Of a stretch of 64,000 nt of DNA, positions 37,605 to 47,549 are shown piece after piece. Position 1 is the stretch's first letter; each line of letters begins with the position of its first letter. The stretch spans positions 310,001 to 374,000 of the forward strand of contig NZ_QODK01000002.1 in NCBI RefSeq assembly GCF_003324485.1, in the 5' to 3' direction. A program made the translations under genes and the position numbers. The DNA comes from Cohaesibacter intestini (GTDB taxonomy: Bacteria; Pseudomonadota; Alphaproteobacteria; Rhizobiales; Cohaesibacteraceae). The notes under the pieces are model-generated. The model did no database searches and was not told where the DNA came from. It was given only the letters and a program-made list of their open reading frames with translations.

Positions 37605-37938
37605 GATGTCTATCTCGTGCTTTGATTATGTCTTCTTGAATTCCCGCAGGCATTCAGCCGCCGGATGCACTGATTGACGCAAGGTCAACCAGCCTAGCCT
37701 CCTGATCCGCACACTAGACCTTTTGCGTAGGAATAGCGATATTACCCACTCAAGAAAAAAGCAGCGAAAGGCATTTGTGACGATTGCACCCCACAGACTT
37801 CCCCTTTCGGATAGGCAGCAAACGCCATCGCCTGAGAAAACAATCTCATTCAGACTGCCTTCAGCGCCGCACGTACAGATATGTCAGAGAATGCCAGGGG
37901 ATGTCAGATCAGCAAACGCTTACGATCGAGTTGGACGA
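37605..37938. other. Gap between the CSS-EAL gene and maeB
   Basis: This 334-bp region should hold the maeB promoter. I found no convincing gene, terminator or named site. Open frames here on the plus strand (for example at 37784-38089) run out of frame into the EAL gene and look spurious. Confidence 0.45.
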
Positions 37939-39567
37939 TCAGGCAGCTGTCGCTTGCTCACGATCCGCTTGTTCGCCCTTGTTTGATGCTCCATTGGCTT
38001 CCGGTGCTTTTGGAGGAGCAATGCGTTTGGCACTCGCCTTGAACAGATCGACAAAGGAGTTGGCAGGCAATGGTGGAGCAAACAGATAGCCCTGAGCTGC
38101 AGAGACACCCATCTTGCGCAATAGCAGAACCTGCTGCTCAGTCTCAACGCCTTCGGCAATCACGCCGATATCCAGCTTGCCTGCCAGCTGAACGACCCCG
38201 CCAACCAGTTCCTTGCCTCCAAGCCCCCTGTTAAGGGAATCAACCATCAGCTTATCGAGCTTGAGAATATCGACACCGAAGGTCGACAGATTGTGCAAGC
38301 CGCTATGTCCCGACCCGACATCATCAAGAGCGATCTCGGCACCCAAAGCTTGAATCTTCGAAATCACATCATTGGCAAGTTCGATATCATTCAACGGCAC
38401 ACGATCTGAAATCTCGAAAATCAGATTCTTGTAGGTAACCAGACTGTCCTGAAAGACATCGCGAATATCTGAGACAATCGTGTCATCAACCAATTGATGG
38501 GAAAACAGATTGAAGGACACATGGAATTCCAGCCCGGTCGCCGCAACAGGCGCCAGAATATCCCGAGTCGCTTCCATGATATGGCAGGTGACTTCCCGCG
38601 TAAGTCGGAAATTTTGCGCCAACGGCAGGAATTCATGCGGTGGTATCGTTCTGCCATCGGGTTTGTGCCAGCGCGCAAGCACTTCGCAGCCGGTGATCAT
38701 GCCCGTTTCCAAATCGACAATCGGCTGCATGAATGGCACAAACTCACCATTGTCGATCGCGTCAAGAATGCGGTCACCTTCATTCGGCCGATAACGTCCC
38801 AGATAATAGCCCCAGAACAGAGCGATGAAGCCGAAAATCGTGCCAAAGGCACTAACAATTTCCCGCATTTCCTCGGTCACGGCATAGAGCGCATCTTCCG
38901 AGATCGAGATATCGACCTCAAATGGCAGATACTCCGAAAGCTTGTGCACCTTGACGATGGTGTCACCGCGCATATTGCTTGGTTCGAGGATATACCACGG
39001 GTTGCCCGCCCCCATCGACAACATGGCAATGCGAAATGGGCGCAAGTCATTGCGCACCGGGTCCGTGCTTATCAGCTCGCCCGGCACCCGCGCCACAAGA
39101 CGGCGACCATTGGCCACATGGCGCGCGACCAACAAAGAAGGAAGCGTATCCTCCCCTTCTCCGGACAATGAAAGCGTGATTTCGGGATTGTTTACCGAGA
39201 AGTTTGGCAACAGTCCCGCCTGCCGCGAGGACTGCCCCAAATCGGTGCAAACCAGATTGCCATTGCGATCGACCAGACCAATAGTGTCGACCCATGCAAG
39301 GGAGCGCGTAGCTTCACTATAGAGATAACGGTGATCTGCCGTGCAGGACAGGCCATTGGATTGGGCCAACCGGTTGAGCAGCTTGATCGCTTCTTCCGTC
39401 GCATGCGTCGCCCTCTCCATCATCAACTGGCTTGCCACCTCGACATCGGCTTTGATGTCCTTCTTGGCTTGCCATAACAGGATAGACTGCGCTCCAAGCG
39501 TCAGGAAATAGGCCCCGATCACTCCAAGCAACATGAAAAGCGCTATCTTTTTCCCGTTTCTGATCAT
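37939..39567 (-). CDS. CSS-motif EAL-domain c-di-GMP phosphodiesterase 1
   Basis: The 542-aa inner-membrane protein has a first helix at about 9-31, a periplasmic CSS-motif sensor, a second helix at about 240-260 and a cytoplasmic EAL domain. The sensor cysteines are C75 (GLSCTAD) and C107 (LVCTDL), close to the pair C75/C105 that controls E. coli PdeC. The EAL signature reads EVLARW, a known active variant. Metal and catalytic residues are kept: FNLFSHQ, FEISDR, ALDDVGSGHSG, LKLDKL, IAEGVETE and AQGYLF. It probably hydrolyses c-di-GMP to pGpG when the sensor thiols are reduced, by analogy. I chose the ATG at 39567 (AGGG upstream). It follows a paralogue on the same strand. Confidence 0.93.
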   Translation of the reverse strand: MIRNGKKIALFMLLGVIGAYFLTLGAQSILLWQAKKDIKADVEVASQLMMERATHATEEAIKLLNRLAQSNGLSCTADHRYLYSEATRSLAWVDTIGLVDRNGNLVCTDLGQSSRQAGLLPNFSVNNPEITLSLSGEGEDTLPSLLVARHVANGRRLVARVPGELISTDPVRNDLRPFRIAMLSMGAGNPWYILEPSNMRGDTIVKVHKLSEYLPFEVDISISEDALYAVTEEMREIVSAFGTIFGFIALFWGYYLGRYRPNEGDRILDAIDNGEFVPFMQPIVDLETGMITGCEVLARWHKPDGRTIPPHEFLPLAQNFRLTREVTCHIMEATRDILAPVAATGLEFHVSFNLFSHQLVDDTIVSDIRDVFQDSLVTYKNLIFEISDRVPLNDIELANDVISKIQALGAEIALDDVGSGHSGLHNLSTFGVDILKLDKLMVDSLNRGLGGKELVGGVVQLAGKLDIGVIAEGVETEQQVLLLRKMGVSAAQGYLFAPPLPANSFVDLFKASAKRIAPPKAPEANGASNKGEQADREQATAA

Positions 39568-39708
39568 GGAACCCTGCAAGTTGATTGACTCGCATTGCAG
39601 CATAAAGCAGTGAAAAATCGGTATATTTTTCAATGAATCACAAGCTGTATGCAAAAAAATGATCCCCAAGCAGGAGATCAGCACAGACACGCAAAAATGA
39701 GAGGGTTC

Positions 39709-41379
39709 TTACGCGGACTTTACAGCAGACATGGCACCAGTATCTTCCCTAGAGACGTCGCTGGCTGCATCCTTTTTGACCTGCTTGCCAGCATTACCAC
39801 CAAGTGCTTCGACCAGTTGCAAATAGGCACTGGCAGGCAGTGGAGGAGAGAAAAGATAGCCCTGCGCTTCGTTGATCCCCGACCGCCGCAAATAGGCCAA
39901 TTGTTCTTCGGTTTCAACACCTTCAGCAACGACGACCATGTTCATGCCGCGCGCCATATGGCTCAGGGAATCGACAATAGGAACCTGACTGCTATCCCCG
40001 GTAATGGCATCAACAAACAACTTGTCGATCTTGATGATATCCATGCCGAGGGTTTGAAGGTAGGTAAAGCCGCCATGGCCGGTCCCCGCATCATCCAGCG
40101 CCACACGGATCCCCAGTTTTTGCATCCGCATGATAATAGCCCGCGCCCGATCAAGATTTTCAAGCGGCTGGCGCTCCGTTATTTCAAACACCAACTGGTC
40201 AAACCGCACGCCGCTATTGCCGAAGCACTGCTCGATTTCAGACACCACTTTCAAATTGTCGAAATGGCGGTTGAACAGGTTGATCGCCACTTTCAAATGA
40301 TGCCGCCCTTGATAGGCCCCTCCAAGATCCTGCGCCACCTGCTCCATCAAGGATGTCGTCATTGGTCGTGCCAGACCGGTTGCCTCGGCCAGATCAATGA
40401 AGTGCCCCGGCGACAGGATGGTACCGTCTTCCTTGCGCCAGCGGACCAGCACTTCGCAGCCAGACAATCTACCACTTTGGATATCGATAATCGGTTGATA
40501 ATACGGAATGAACTCGCGCCGGCGAATGCCTTCCTCGATGGTATTGTGCGGGTCGGGCTTCTTCAACGCCATGCGCACGAAGAAGATGAGGATCAGGGCT
40601 CCGCTCAGAACGCCAAAACCATTGATGACATTCATCGCTCCACTCGACGCGGCCCAGGCCTCCTGAAACGGCAAACTGGCCGACACTGAAATCGGATAGC
40701 GACTGGACTTTTCCTGATGGGAAATCAAATCATCCTTGAGAACCGGATTCTCGTGAAAGGTGGCAAAAGGCGCCCGTTTCAGAAGGCGGCTCTTGGGTGT
40801 GGTCTCGACAAGCATGGTGCCGTTTTCAAGCATCACAGACAGCTCAAAGCTACTGGAAAAATCACTTTGCCGGTCATCGAGATTGAAAGCATCCTCAAGG
40901 ATGAACCCGCCAATCGAAACCTGATCATCGATCGACCAATTGACCAGTAGCCCGCGCATTTCGGAATCCCGATCCTGAACAGCCACATAACTCAAATGGT
41001 CAACGCCACCAACAGCCTTGGCGGAAATCGGATGGAAACTGGCGCTTTGCTGCATCGACGAGCAATACATGAATTCGCCGTTATAGATCAGCCCCACATC
41101 ATGCAGCACTGGATGCCGCAAAATCATCGACCGGAACCGGTCCTGCAACGACTTGTCGCAAACTGGCACGCTATAATGCGGCAGCACAGAAAAGATGTCG
41201 ATGGCTGTCTGGATAAGCGTCTCGGACCGTGCCAACACCCGCTTGGATGTCTGCTCCAACTGCTGGTGCCCTTGCGTCATGACATAATCGCGCATGAAGA
41301 TGTTGGCCGCAAACAAAGGCAGCACACCTAACACAACGCCCACAAGGAGCAAGATTATGGATCTGATCGGTTTTCGCAA
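39709..41379 (-). CDS. CSS-motif EAL-domain c-di-GMP phosphodiesterase 2
   Basis: This 556-aa paralogue of the next gene has the same plan: a helix at about 7-27, a periplasmic sensor, a second helix at about 260-280 and an EAL domain. The CSS cysteines are C74 (VPVCDKS) and C106 (FMYCSSM). The EAL signature is EVLVRW. The rest is intact: INLFNRHF, FEITERQ, ALDDAGTGHGG, IKIDKLF, VAEGVETEEQ and AQGYLF. No GGDEF domain is present. The start is TTG at 41379, ten nt after GGAGG; an ATG at 41387 is in another frame and gives only 71 codons. It lies 141 bp before gene 1, so the two may be co-transcribed. Confidence 0.92.
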   Translation of the reverse strand: MRKPIRSIILLLVGVVLGVLPLFAANIFMRDYVMTQGHQQLEQTSKRVLARSETLIQTAIDIFSVLPHYSVPVCDKSLQDRFRSMILRHPVLHDVGLIYNGEFMYCSSMQQSASFHPISAKAVGGVDHLSYVAVQDRDSEMRGLLVNWSIDDQVSIGGFILEDAFNLDDRQSDFSSSFELSVMLENGTMLVETTPKSRLLKRAPFATFHENPVLKDDLISHQEKSSRYPISVSASLPFQEAWAASSGAMNVINGFGVLSGALILIFFVRMALKKPDPHNTIEEGIRRREFIPYYQPIIDIQSGRLSGCEVLVRWRKEDGTILSPGHFIDLAEATGLARPMTTSLMEQVAQDLGGAYQGRHHLKVAINLFNRHFDNLKVVSEIEQCFGNSGVRFDQLVFEITERQPLENLDRARAIIMRMQKLGIRVALDDAGTGHGGFTYLQTLGMDIIKIDKLFVDAITGDSSQVPIVDSLSHMARGMNMVVVAEGVETEEQLAYLRRSGINEAQGYLFSPPLPASAYLQLVEALGGNAGKQVKKDAASDVSREDTGAMSAVKSA

Positions 41380-41776
41380 GACGCATAGTCCTCCATACCG
41401 TACAAACGATAGTAATGGAGCCCTAACATTGACTTAATTCCGCGACCGCCAGCAGGCAGAAACAGCTTGTTGCAAGACGAAAAATGCAAGAATTCACAAC
41501 TTGTTACCTTTGCAGTCCAGCACTTAACGTCAATCGGATCCCGAAAGGTCGATCACCAAAATATGGCTTGTCTTTTCCCCCTATCGTGCGCAGACTTCTT
41601 ATTATCGCCATGAAGACAATTGAAGGTTGCCCAAAAAATGCACACATAGCTGCACAATGAGGTGACCCGGAACCGAATTTCATAAAGCCCGACGTCTGCT
41701 CGACCCAACCCCGAGCTCTAACCAATTTCTTTTTTTGACCGATCTTGTCTTCGAAAAATCAAGAGGCAAATTGACA
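41380..41776. other. Divergent gap between the CSS-EAL pair and the 708-aa exported protein
   Basis: This 397-bp AT-rich region holds the promoters of both transcription units. I found no convincing gene in it; a 73-codon frame at 41504-41725 lacks family features. No clear known operator was recognised. Confidence 0.45.
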
Positions 41777-43903
41777 ATGAAACGCCACGCTCTTTCCTTA
41801 TCTTTTCTTCTCATCTCCACCTCGCTGGTGCAGGCCCAAAGCGATGCCGAAAAGGCCTTTCAGGCCATGATCGATGACGTCAATGCCTCCGGCTGGCTGA
41901 CGGTGGAGGTCGGCTCGACACACTATCAGGCAGACAAGGATCTGTTGACCGCTCAGAATGTCGTCTACAAGCTCAATTGGTCTTTGCCTGAAACGGGCAT
42001 AAAAGCCGCCAACAGCACAACCACTGACGCAACAGAAAACGGCACCGCGGAAAACGACGATCTTACCATCGATCTTGAAATCACGGTGCCATCCATGACT
42101 GGCGCAGGTTTCGCCCTCAAGGAAGACGGCATCACCTATGACAGCATCATCTATGAAGGCATAACCTTTGATGTGACGCTGGATGCCGAAGGCACCGCGA
42201 GTGACATGCAACTGAAGGCGCGTGCGCTCGGCAAGGATCAGGTGAGCAATGGATTCCAGCCTTTTGTCGGCGAATTCAAGATTGCGCCCTCCCGACCAAT
42301 CGGCAGTTTCCTTGACTATATCCGCCCCATCCTGACCAAGCCGTCCTACGAAGAATATAGCTCCGACGGCTATGTCATGACCCAGTTCGCGCCCGACGGT
42401 GCCGCAATCGAAGAACGCGAAATCGGCCCCATCACTCTGACAGACTTCGCCAATGGCCGGATAGGCAGCATGGAAATGGCCTATCAGAAGGGCAAGATTT
42501 CCGTTGTTGAGCCAGGCAAAGAAACCAACGACGACCTGCCCTTTGATCAGGTGACATTTGAAGCAGGCAAGACCGTCTATGAAGGCTATGACATGGCCGC
42601 TCTTTGGGCCGCCATTGACCCCGGCATGCCGCCGATCGAAGGCACCAGAGACGTTGTCAAAGTGGCAACGACCGAAAACATGTCCTTTTCCGCAAAGGGC
42701 TTCTTTACCGCCACACTGGGCCCATCAACCCAAAAAGACCTCACGGTAAAACAGCCTGCAAGTTACATTGTCCCTTTGCTGGACAAGATGATCAGTCAGG
42801 ACCAAAAACCAGACAAGATGCCACCGGAAGACCAGAAGGCCTTGATCAAGGCTGGTTTTGATCTGGCAAGGTCCTTCTCCTATGGTCTGGGGGAAGTCAA
42901 AGACATTCAGTTCAGCGGCACCATCCCCGAAGGCGACATGTCAGGCCAGACAGTCGAGGCCAAACTGAGCTCAATGCGCATCGCCGACATCAACAAAGAC
43001 GGCATTGGCGAAATGTCTGTCTCTGGATTTGACTTCACAGGTCCGGTTGGGGTGTCCGCAGCCTTTGATCGCTTTGCTATCGAAAATCTCGAATTTCCCA
43101 ATTATGCCCATATCGAAACCGTGATCGACAAGGGACTGGCGGGCGAAGAGCCAACCCCGGCTGAATCAGCCAAGCTGGCGCCCAATGCCATCAAGATGGT
43201 GCTCAATGGCCTGAAAGTCAGGGATCCATCCGCCAACATGGTCAGTGCCAACCAGATCCTGATCGAAACCAAGAAACAGGGTCTCGCCATTCCGACCCTG
43301 ATCAAGACCCGTATTTCGGATCTGTCAGTACCGAAAGATCTGATCCAGCATCCGATGGTGTCGGTGCTGATGACACAGCTTAATATGGAACGCTTGTTGG
43401 TCAACGAAGACATCACCCTGCGTTGGGATGAAGCCAGCGAAAGCATCAAGCTCGACCCACTGAATATCGAACTGGCTGACATCGCCAAGCTCGATGGCTC
43501 GATCAATTTCGGCGGCATCCTGCGTGCCTACCTGGATGATCCGGAACAGGCCCAGGCAGCAATCGCCACCGGTACGGTGCTGCCATCCTCCCTCACCCTG
43601 ACCAATCTTGGCGGCATTGATGAAATGATCAATATGGCAGGTGGCTTCTCTGGCATGGGACCCGATCAGGTGCGCAGCTTCGCGGAAAGCCAGATACAGG
43701 CCATTCTCTCCGCCTTCACCAAACCGGACTTCGCCCAGATGGTGGCAGGCGAGGTCAAAGCCTTCCTTGCCAATCCGGACAACATCACCATTTTGCTCAA
43801 GCCCGGTGCTCCTGTCCCAGTTGCTCAGCTGCTGGGCGCGGCCTCACAAGCCCCGCACGCGATTCCGGACATTCTGAAGATCGGCGTAACCGCCAATCAG
43901 TGA
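41777..43903 (+). CDS. Large exported protein of unknown function
   Basis: The 708-aa product starts with a signal peptide (KRHALSLSFLLISTSLVQAQS), so it is periplasmic or exported. The mature protein is mixed alpha/beta with no cysteine-rich or membrane segment. I see several similar-looking units, such as LTDFANGRIGSMEMAYQKGK, ISVSGFDFTGPVGVSAAFD and LNIELADIAKLDGSINFG, in which strand-rich blocks follow short helical ones. They suggest a repeated beta architecture, perhaps lipid- or polymer-binding, but I do not recognise a family. The ATG at 41777 lies 11 nt after GAGG. It stands alone between the CSS-EAL pair and aspS. Confidence 0.8.
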   Translation: MKRHALSLSFLLISTSLVQAQSDAEKAFQAMIDDVNASGWLTVEVGSTHYQADKDLLTAQNVVYKLNWSLPETGIKAANSTTTDATENGTAENDDLTIDLEITVPSMTGAGFALKEDGITYDSIIYEGITFDVTLDAEGTASDMQLKARALGKDQVSNGFQPFVGEFKIAPSRPIGSFLDYIRPILTKPSYEEYSSDGYVMTQFAPDGAAIEEREIGPITLTDFANGRIGSMEMAYQKGKISVVEPGKETNDDLPFDQVTFEAGKTVYEGYDMAALWAAIDPGMPPIEGTRDVVKVATTENMSFSAKGFFTATLGPSTQKDLTVKQPASYIVPLLDKMISQDQKPDKMPPEDQKALIKAGFDLARSFSYGLGEVKDIQFSGTIPEGDMSGQTVEAKLSSMRIADINKDGIGEMSVSGFDFTGPVGVSAAFDRFAIENLEFPNYAHIETVIDKGLAGEEPTPAESAKLAPNAIKMVLNGLKVRDPSANMVSANQILIETKKQGLAIPTLIKTRISDLSVPKDLIQHPMVSVLMTQLNMERLLVNEDITLRWDEASESIKLDPLNIELADIAKLDGSINFGGILRAYLDDPEQAQAAIATGTVLPSSLTLTNLGGIDEMINMAGGFSGMGPDQVRSFAESQIQAILSAFTKPDFAQMVAGEVKAFLANPDNITILLKPGAPVPVAQLLGAASQAPHAIPDILKIGVTANQ

Positions 43904-44014
43904 ATCCAATCCCGCCCCGCTGCCCTCAAATCTCGGTGCAACGGGGCAACAGCCCCAAACGACAATCAACCGGAATTCAGGTGATACGGTCATTGGGGCC
44001 AACAATCGGACAAA

Positions 44015-44046
44015 CAAAAAGGGCGCTCACCAGAACGCCCTTTTTC
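44015..44046. terminator. Bidirectional rho-independent terminator (41777 gene / aspS)
   Basis: AAAAAGGGCG and CGCCCTTTTT pair around a 10-nt loop CTCACCAGAA, with T-runs on both strands, between two convergent genes. Confidence 0.88.
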
Positions 44047-44076
44047 TATTTCAAATCAAACTTTTAAGAAAAAGTC

Positions 44077-45858
44077 TTATTCCGGCAAGTTAAGCCGCAG
44101 ATGCAATTCACGGAGCTGTTGGTTGGTTGGCTCGCTTGGCGCGCCCATCAACAAATCTTCAGCCTGCTGGTTCATCGGGAACAGGGTGATCTCACGCAGG
44201 TTCGGCGTACCACACAGCAGCATCACGATACGGTCCAGACCCGCAGCCATGCCACCATGCGGAGGCGCGCCATACTGGAATGCACGATACATGCCGCCAA
44301 AGCGCTCGATCAGAACCTCTTCATCGTAGCCAGCAATTTCGAAGGCTTTCTTCATCACTTCGATCTTGTGGTTACGGATCGCGCCGGAGCCGATTTCAAA
44401 GCCGTTGCAGACCACGTCATACTGATAAGCATCGAGCTTCAGAGGGTCCGTTTCCTCCAGCCCTTTCAGCTCGCCCTTTGGCATGGAGAATGGGTTGTGG
44501 CAGAAATCGACTTTCTCTTCGTCATCGTTCCACTCATACATCGGGAAGTCGACGATCCAGCACAGCTCGAAGCGATCACGATCGATCAGATCCAGCTCTT
44601 CACCAGCCCGGTTACGAGCCTTACCGGCAAAGTCGTAGAATTTCTTCGGATCACCCGCAACGAAGAAGCAGGCATCACCCGCATCCAGACCCAACTGGGT
44701 GCGGATGGCTTCGGTGCGCTCTGGGCCGATATTTTTGGCCAGTGGACCTGCGCCTTCCAAGCTGCCATCGTCATTCTTGCGCCAGAAGATATAGCCAAGA
44801 CCCGGCTGACCTTCACTCTGCGCCCAGCTATTCATGCGGTCACAGAAGGTACGCGAGCCACCGGTTTTGGCCGGGATGCCCCAGACTTCATTCTGCTCTT
44901 CTTCCAGCATGCGGGCAAAGATCTTGAAGCCCGAGCCACGGAAATGCTCGGAGACTTCTTCCATCTCGATCGGAATACGCAGGTCAGGTTTGTCAGAGCC
45001 ATATTTGCGCAGCGCTTCCGCATATGGAATGCGCGGGAAGTCTTGCGTCACAGGCTTGCCATCAGCAAATTCAGCAAACAGATCGCGGATCACCGGCTCC
45101 ATGGTGTTGAGCACATCGTCTTCGGTGACGAAACTCATTTCCACGTCAAGCTGATAGAACTCACCCGGCAGGCGATCAGCGCGCGGATCTTCATCACGGA
45201 AGCAAGGGGCAATCTGGAAATATTTGTCAAAACCGGAAATCATCAGCAGCTGCTTGAACTGCTGCGGTGCCTGTGGCAGCGCATAGAATTTACCCGGATG
45301 AATACGGCTTGGCACCAGATAGTCACGCGCCCCTTCCGGAGAAGAAGCAGCAAGGATCGGCGTCTGGAATTCGTTGAAGCCGATTTCCTGCATCCGGCGA
45401 CGGGCCGAAGCGATGATCGCAGAGCGCTTGAGAATGTTGCCATGGATGGTTTCGCGACGCAGGTCAAGGAAACGATATTTAAGGCGCGTATCTTCCGGAT
45501 AGTCCGGCTCACCAAAGACCGGCAGCGGCAGCTCTTTCGAAGCCCCCAGCACTTCCAGCTTGGAAATGAAAATCTCGACATGCCCGGTAGGCAGGCCTTC
45601 ATTGATCGTCTCGGCGGTGCGGGCTTTGACTTCACCTTCGATCAGAATGCACCATTCGCCGCGCACTTTTTCGGCTTCGGCAAAGGCAGGAGAATCCGGA
45701 TCGGCCACGACCTGGGTGAGACCATACTGGTCGCGCAAATCGATAAAGAGAAGACCACCATGGTCTCGTACGCGGTGAACCCAACCGGAAAGGCGAACGT
45801 GCTCGCCCACATTGCTTTCGCGAAGGTCGCCACAAGTATGGCTGCGATAAGGATGCAT
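44077..45858 (-). CDS. aspS: Aspartyl-tRNA synthetase
   Basis: AspRS (593 aa) charges tRNA-Asp. It is a class IIb synthetase with an N-terminal OB-fold anticodon-binding domain ([26 protein letters not shown]). The catalytic core has motif 2 in [22 protein letters not shown] and motif 3 in [12 protein letters not shown] large GAD insertion domain sits in between, as expected for the bacterial form. Since many alphaproteobacteria lack AsnRS, this enzyme may also be non-discriminating (AspRS-ND) and feed GatCAB; that cannot be read from sequence here. I chose the ATG at 45858, about 9 nt after AGGA. Confidence 0.96.
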   Translation of the reverse strand: MHPYRSHTCGDLRESNVGEHVRLSGWVHRVRDHGGLLFIDLRDQYGLTQVVADPDSPAFAEAEKVRGEWCILIEGEVKARTAETINEGLPTGHVEIFISKLEVLGASKELPLPVFGEPDYPEDTRLKYRFLDLRRETIHGNILKRSAIIASARRRMQEIGFNEFQTPILAASSPEGARDYLVPSRIHPGKFYALPQAPQQFKQLLMISGFDKYFQIAPCFRDEDPRADRLPGEFYQLDVEMSFVTEDDVLNTMEPVIRDLFAEFADGKPVTQDFPRIPYAEALRKYGSDKPDLRIPIEMEEVSEHFRGSGFKIFARMLEEEQNEVWGIPAKTGGSRTFCDRMNSWAQSEGQPGLGYIFWRKNDDGSLEGAGPLAKNIGPERTEAIRTQLGLDAGDACFFVAGDPKKFYDFAGKARNRAGEELDLIDRDRFELCWIVDFPMYEWNDDEEKVDFCHNPFSMPKGELKGLEETDPLKLDAYQYDVVCNGFEIGSGAIRNHKIEVMKKAFEIAGYDEEVLIERFGGMYRAFQYGAPPHGGMAAGLDRIVMLLCGTPNLREITLFPMNQQAEDLLMGAPSEPTNQQLRELHLRLNLPE

Positions 45859-46218
45859 GAATAGTGTCCTGATTCTGGAGATATCGGACCCCTCACCCCT
45901 TTGAGGCAAGAGCGCCCATCCCGATTTGAAAACTCGACCGAAAAATCGACCCGCACTTAATAGAGGGGATTTCCTTCAGTTTCAATGAAAAAGGGCGCGC
46001 AAATGACGCCCTCGATGCTTCAGGCCGGACCGTGCATTTCTGAACCGAAACTGTCAAGCCAGAGGACTGGCTTCGGTGCCTTTTTGCGTGAAAATCAACG
46101 AAAAACGAGCGATTGGGGCGAACAGGCAGACATTTGCTGCAACTAATCCCCATTTCACGGGCATTGTCTGAAAGAGTGGGCGACAAAACTGGATTGTTTC
46201 TATATAAGCGATTGCGAA
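45859..46218. other. Divergent aspS / rnd gap
   Basis: This 360-bp region holds the aspS and rnd promoters. A short inverted repeat (AAGCCAG at 46056-46062, CTGGCTT at 46067-46073) is present but lacks a direct T-run. A 111-codon minus-strand frame at 45893-46228 covers most of it; it has no recognisable domain and I treat it as spurious. Confidence 0.45.
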
Positions 46219-47469
46219 ATGAAAACAATTACGACCACTGCCGAGTTGGCAGACGCCTGTACCCAATTTGCTGCGCATCCCTATGTCACCGTAGACACGG
46301 AATTTCTGCGCGAAACAACCTATTGGCCCAAGCTTTGCCTCATCCAGATGGCAGGCCCGGATCTATCGGTTATTGTCGATCCGCTCGCGGATGGCATTGA
46401 TCTGGCTCCCTTCTTCGCCTTGATGGCTGATGAGAGTGTGACCAAGGTGTTTCACGCCGGTCGTCAGGATATCGAGATCATCTATCATCTCGGCAATCTG
46501 ATCCCGGCGCCCATGTTCGACAGTCAAGTCGCGGCGATGGTCTGCGGCTTTGGTGATTCCATCTCTTATGATCAGCTGGTCCTGCGCCTCACCGGCAACC
46601 GGATCGACAAATCCAGCCGTTTTACCGACTGGTCCCGTCGTCCCTTGACCGACAAGCAACTCACCTATGCGATGGCAGACGTTACCCACCTGCGGGATGT
46701 CTATCATGCTTTGCGTGCCAATCTCGACGAGCAGCAGCGCAGCGAATGGGTGCAGGAGGAAATGGAAATCCTCACCTCGCCGGAAACCTACTATACCGAG
46801 CCGGTCAATGCCTGGAAGCGCATGAAACTGCGCATCCGCAAGCCCCGCGAATTTGCCGCCCTGAAGAAGCTGGCTGCTTGGCGCGAGAAAGAAGCCCAAT
46901 CCCGCAACGTGCCACGCAACCGCATTCTCAAGGATGAGGCTATTTTCGAACTGGCGATCCAGCAACCGCAAAGCCCGGATGCTCTGGCCGCCCTGCGTTC
47001 GGTCTCCAAAGGCTATGAACGGTCCAAATCTGGCGTCGATCTCCTCGAGCTGATGCAGGAAGTGGCGAAAATTCCGAATGAGGACCTGCCTGAGGTTCCA
47101 AGGGGAAAGGTCCAGCCCGAAGGGTCGGGCGCCGCGGTCGACTTGATGAAAGTGCTGCTAAAGCTCACCTCAGAGAAGCACGGCGTGGCCGCAAAGGTCA
47201 TCGCAACCGTTGATGATCTGGAAAAGATTGCCAGTGACGACGAGGCAGACATCCCGGCCCTCAAAGGCTGGCGCCGGGAGCTGTTCGGTCAGCACGCCCT
47301 GTTGATCAAAAAGGGCGAACTGGCCCTGCGCCTTGAAGGCAAGAAGGTGGCAACCATCGAATGCGAGCCGCCTGTTCTGCCCGAAAAGAAGCCTGCGAGC
47401 AAACGCCGCCGCAAGCCCAAAAAGCCGGATCCAATCCAGCAAGAGGCAGCCGCACAAAAAGCCGAATAG
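46219..47469 (+). CDS. rnd: Ribonuclease D
   Basis: RNase D (416 aa) is a 3'-to-5' exoribonuclease that trims tRNA and other small RNA ends. The DEDDy exonuclease domain (about 1-190) has D26 and E28 in TVDTEFLRE, the second aspartate in HAGRQDIEI, and the last motif in YAMADVTHLRDVY. An HRDC domain follows (about 205-285). A lysine-rich tail ends the chain (KPASKRRRKPKK). The ribosome site before the ATG is weak. Divergent aspS-rnd order is common in alphaproteobacteria. Confidence 0.95.
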   Translation: MKTITTTAELADACTQFAAHPYVTVDTEFLRETTYWPKLCLIQMAGPDLSVIVDPLADGIDLAPFFALMADESVTKVFHAGRQDIEIIYHLGNLIPAPMFDSQVAAMVCGFGDSISYDQLVLRLTGNRIDKSSRFTDWSRRPLTDKQLTYAMADVTHLRDVYHALRANLDEQQRSEWVQEEMEILTSPETYYTEPVNAWKRMKLRIRKPREFAALKKLAAWREKEAQSRNVPRNRILKDEAIFELAIQQPQSPDALAALRSVSKGYERSKSGVDLLELMQEVAKIPNEDLPEVPRGKVQPEGSGAAVDLMKVLLKLTSEKHGVAAKVIATVDDLEKIASDDEADIPALKGWRRELFGQHALLIKKGELALRLEGKKVATIECEPPVLPEKKPASKRRRKPKKPDPIQQEAAAQKAE

Positions 47470-47470
47470 C

Positions 47471-47508
47471 AAAAGACGATGCCAGCGTCAGCTGACATCG
47501 TCTTTTTT
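47471..47508. terminator. Rho-independent terminator (rnd, convergent with 47550 gene)
   Basis: A long stem AAAGACGATG / CATCGTCTTT extends past a C-A mismatch into CAGC / GCTG with a GTCA loop, then TTTTTT. It starts just after the rnd stop. The minus side has a TTTT run. Confidence 0.9.
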
Positions 47509-47549
47509 CAGATCCAGCGTTGCAAAAAGCCGGACGCCCCGGATACCGC

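Noticed and set aside
35904-37625. 573-codon antisense frame over maeB
   Set aside because: It lies opposite an intact malic enzyme and has no domain features. The same kind of shadow appears opposite aspS, accC and rne.
45893-46228. 111-codon frame in the aspS / rnd gap
   Set aside because: It covers both promoters, overlaps the rnd start and shows no conserved motif or good ribosome site.
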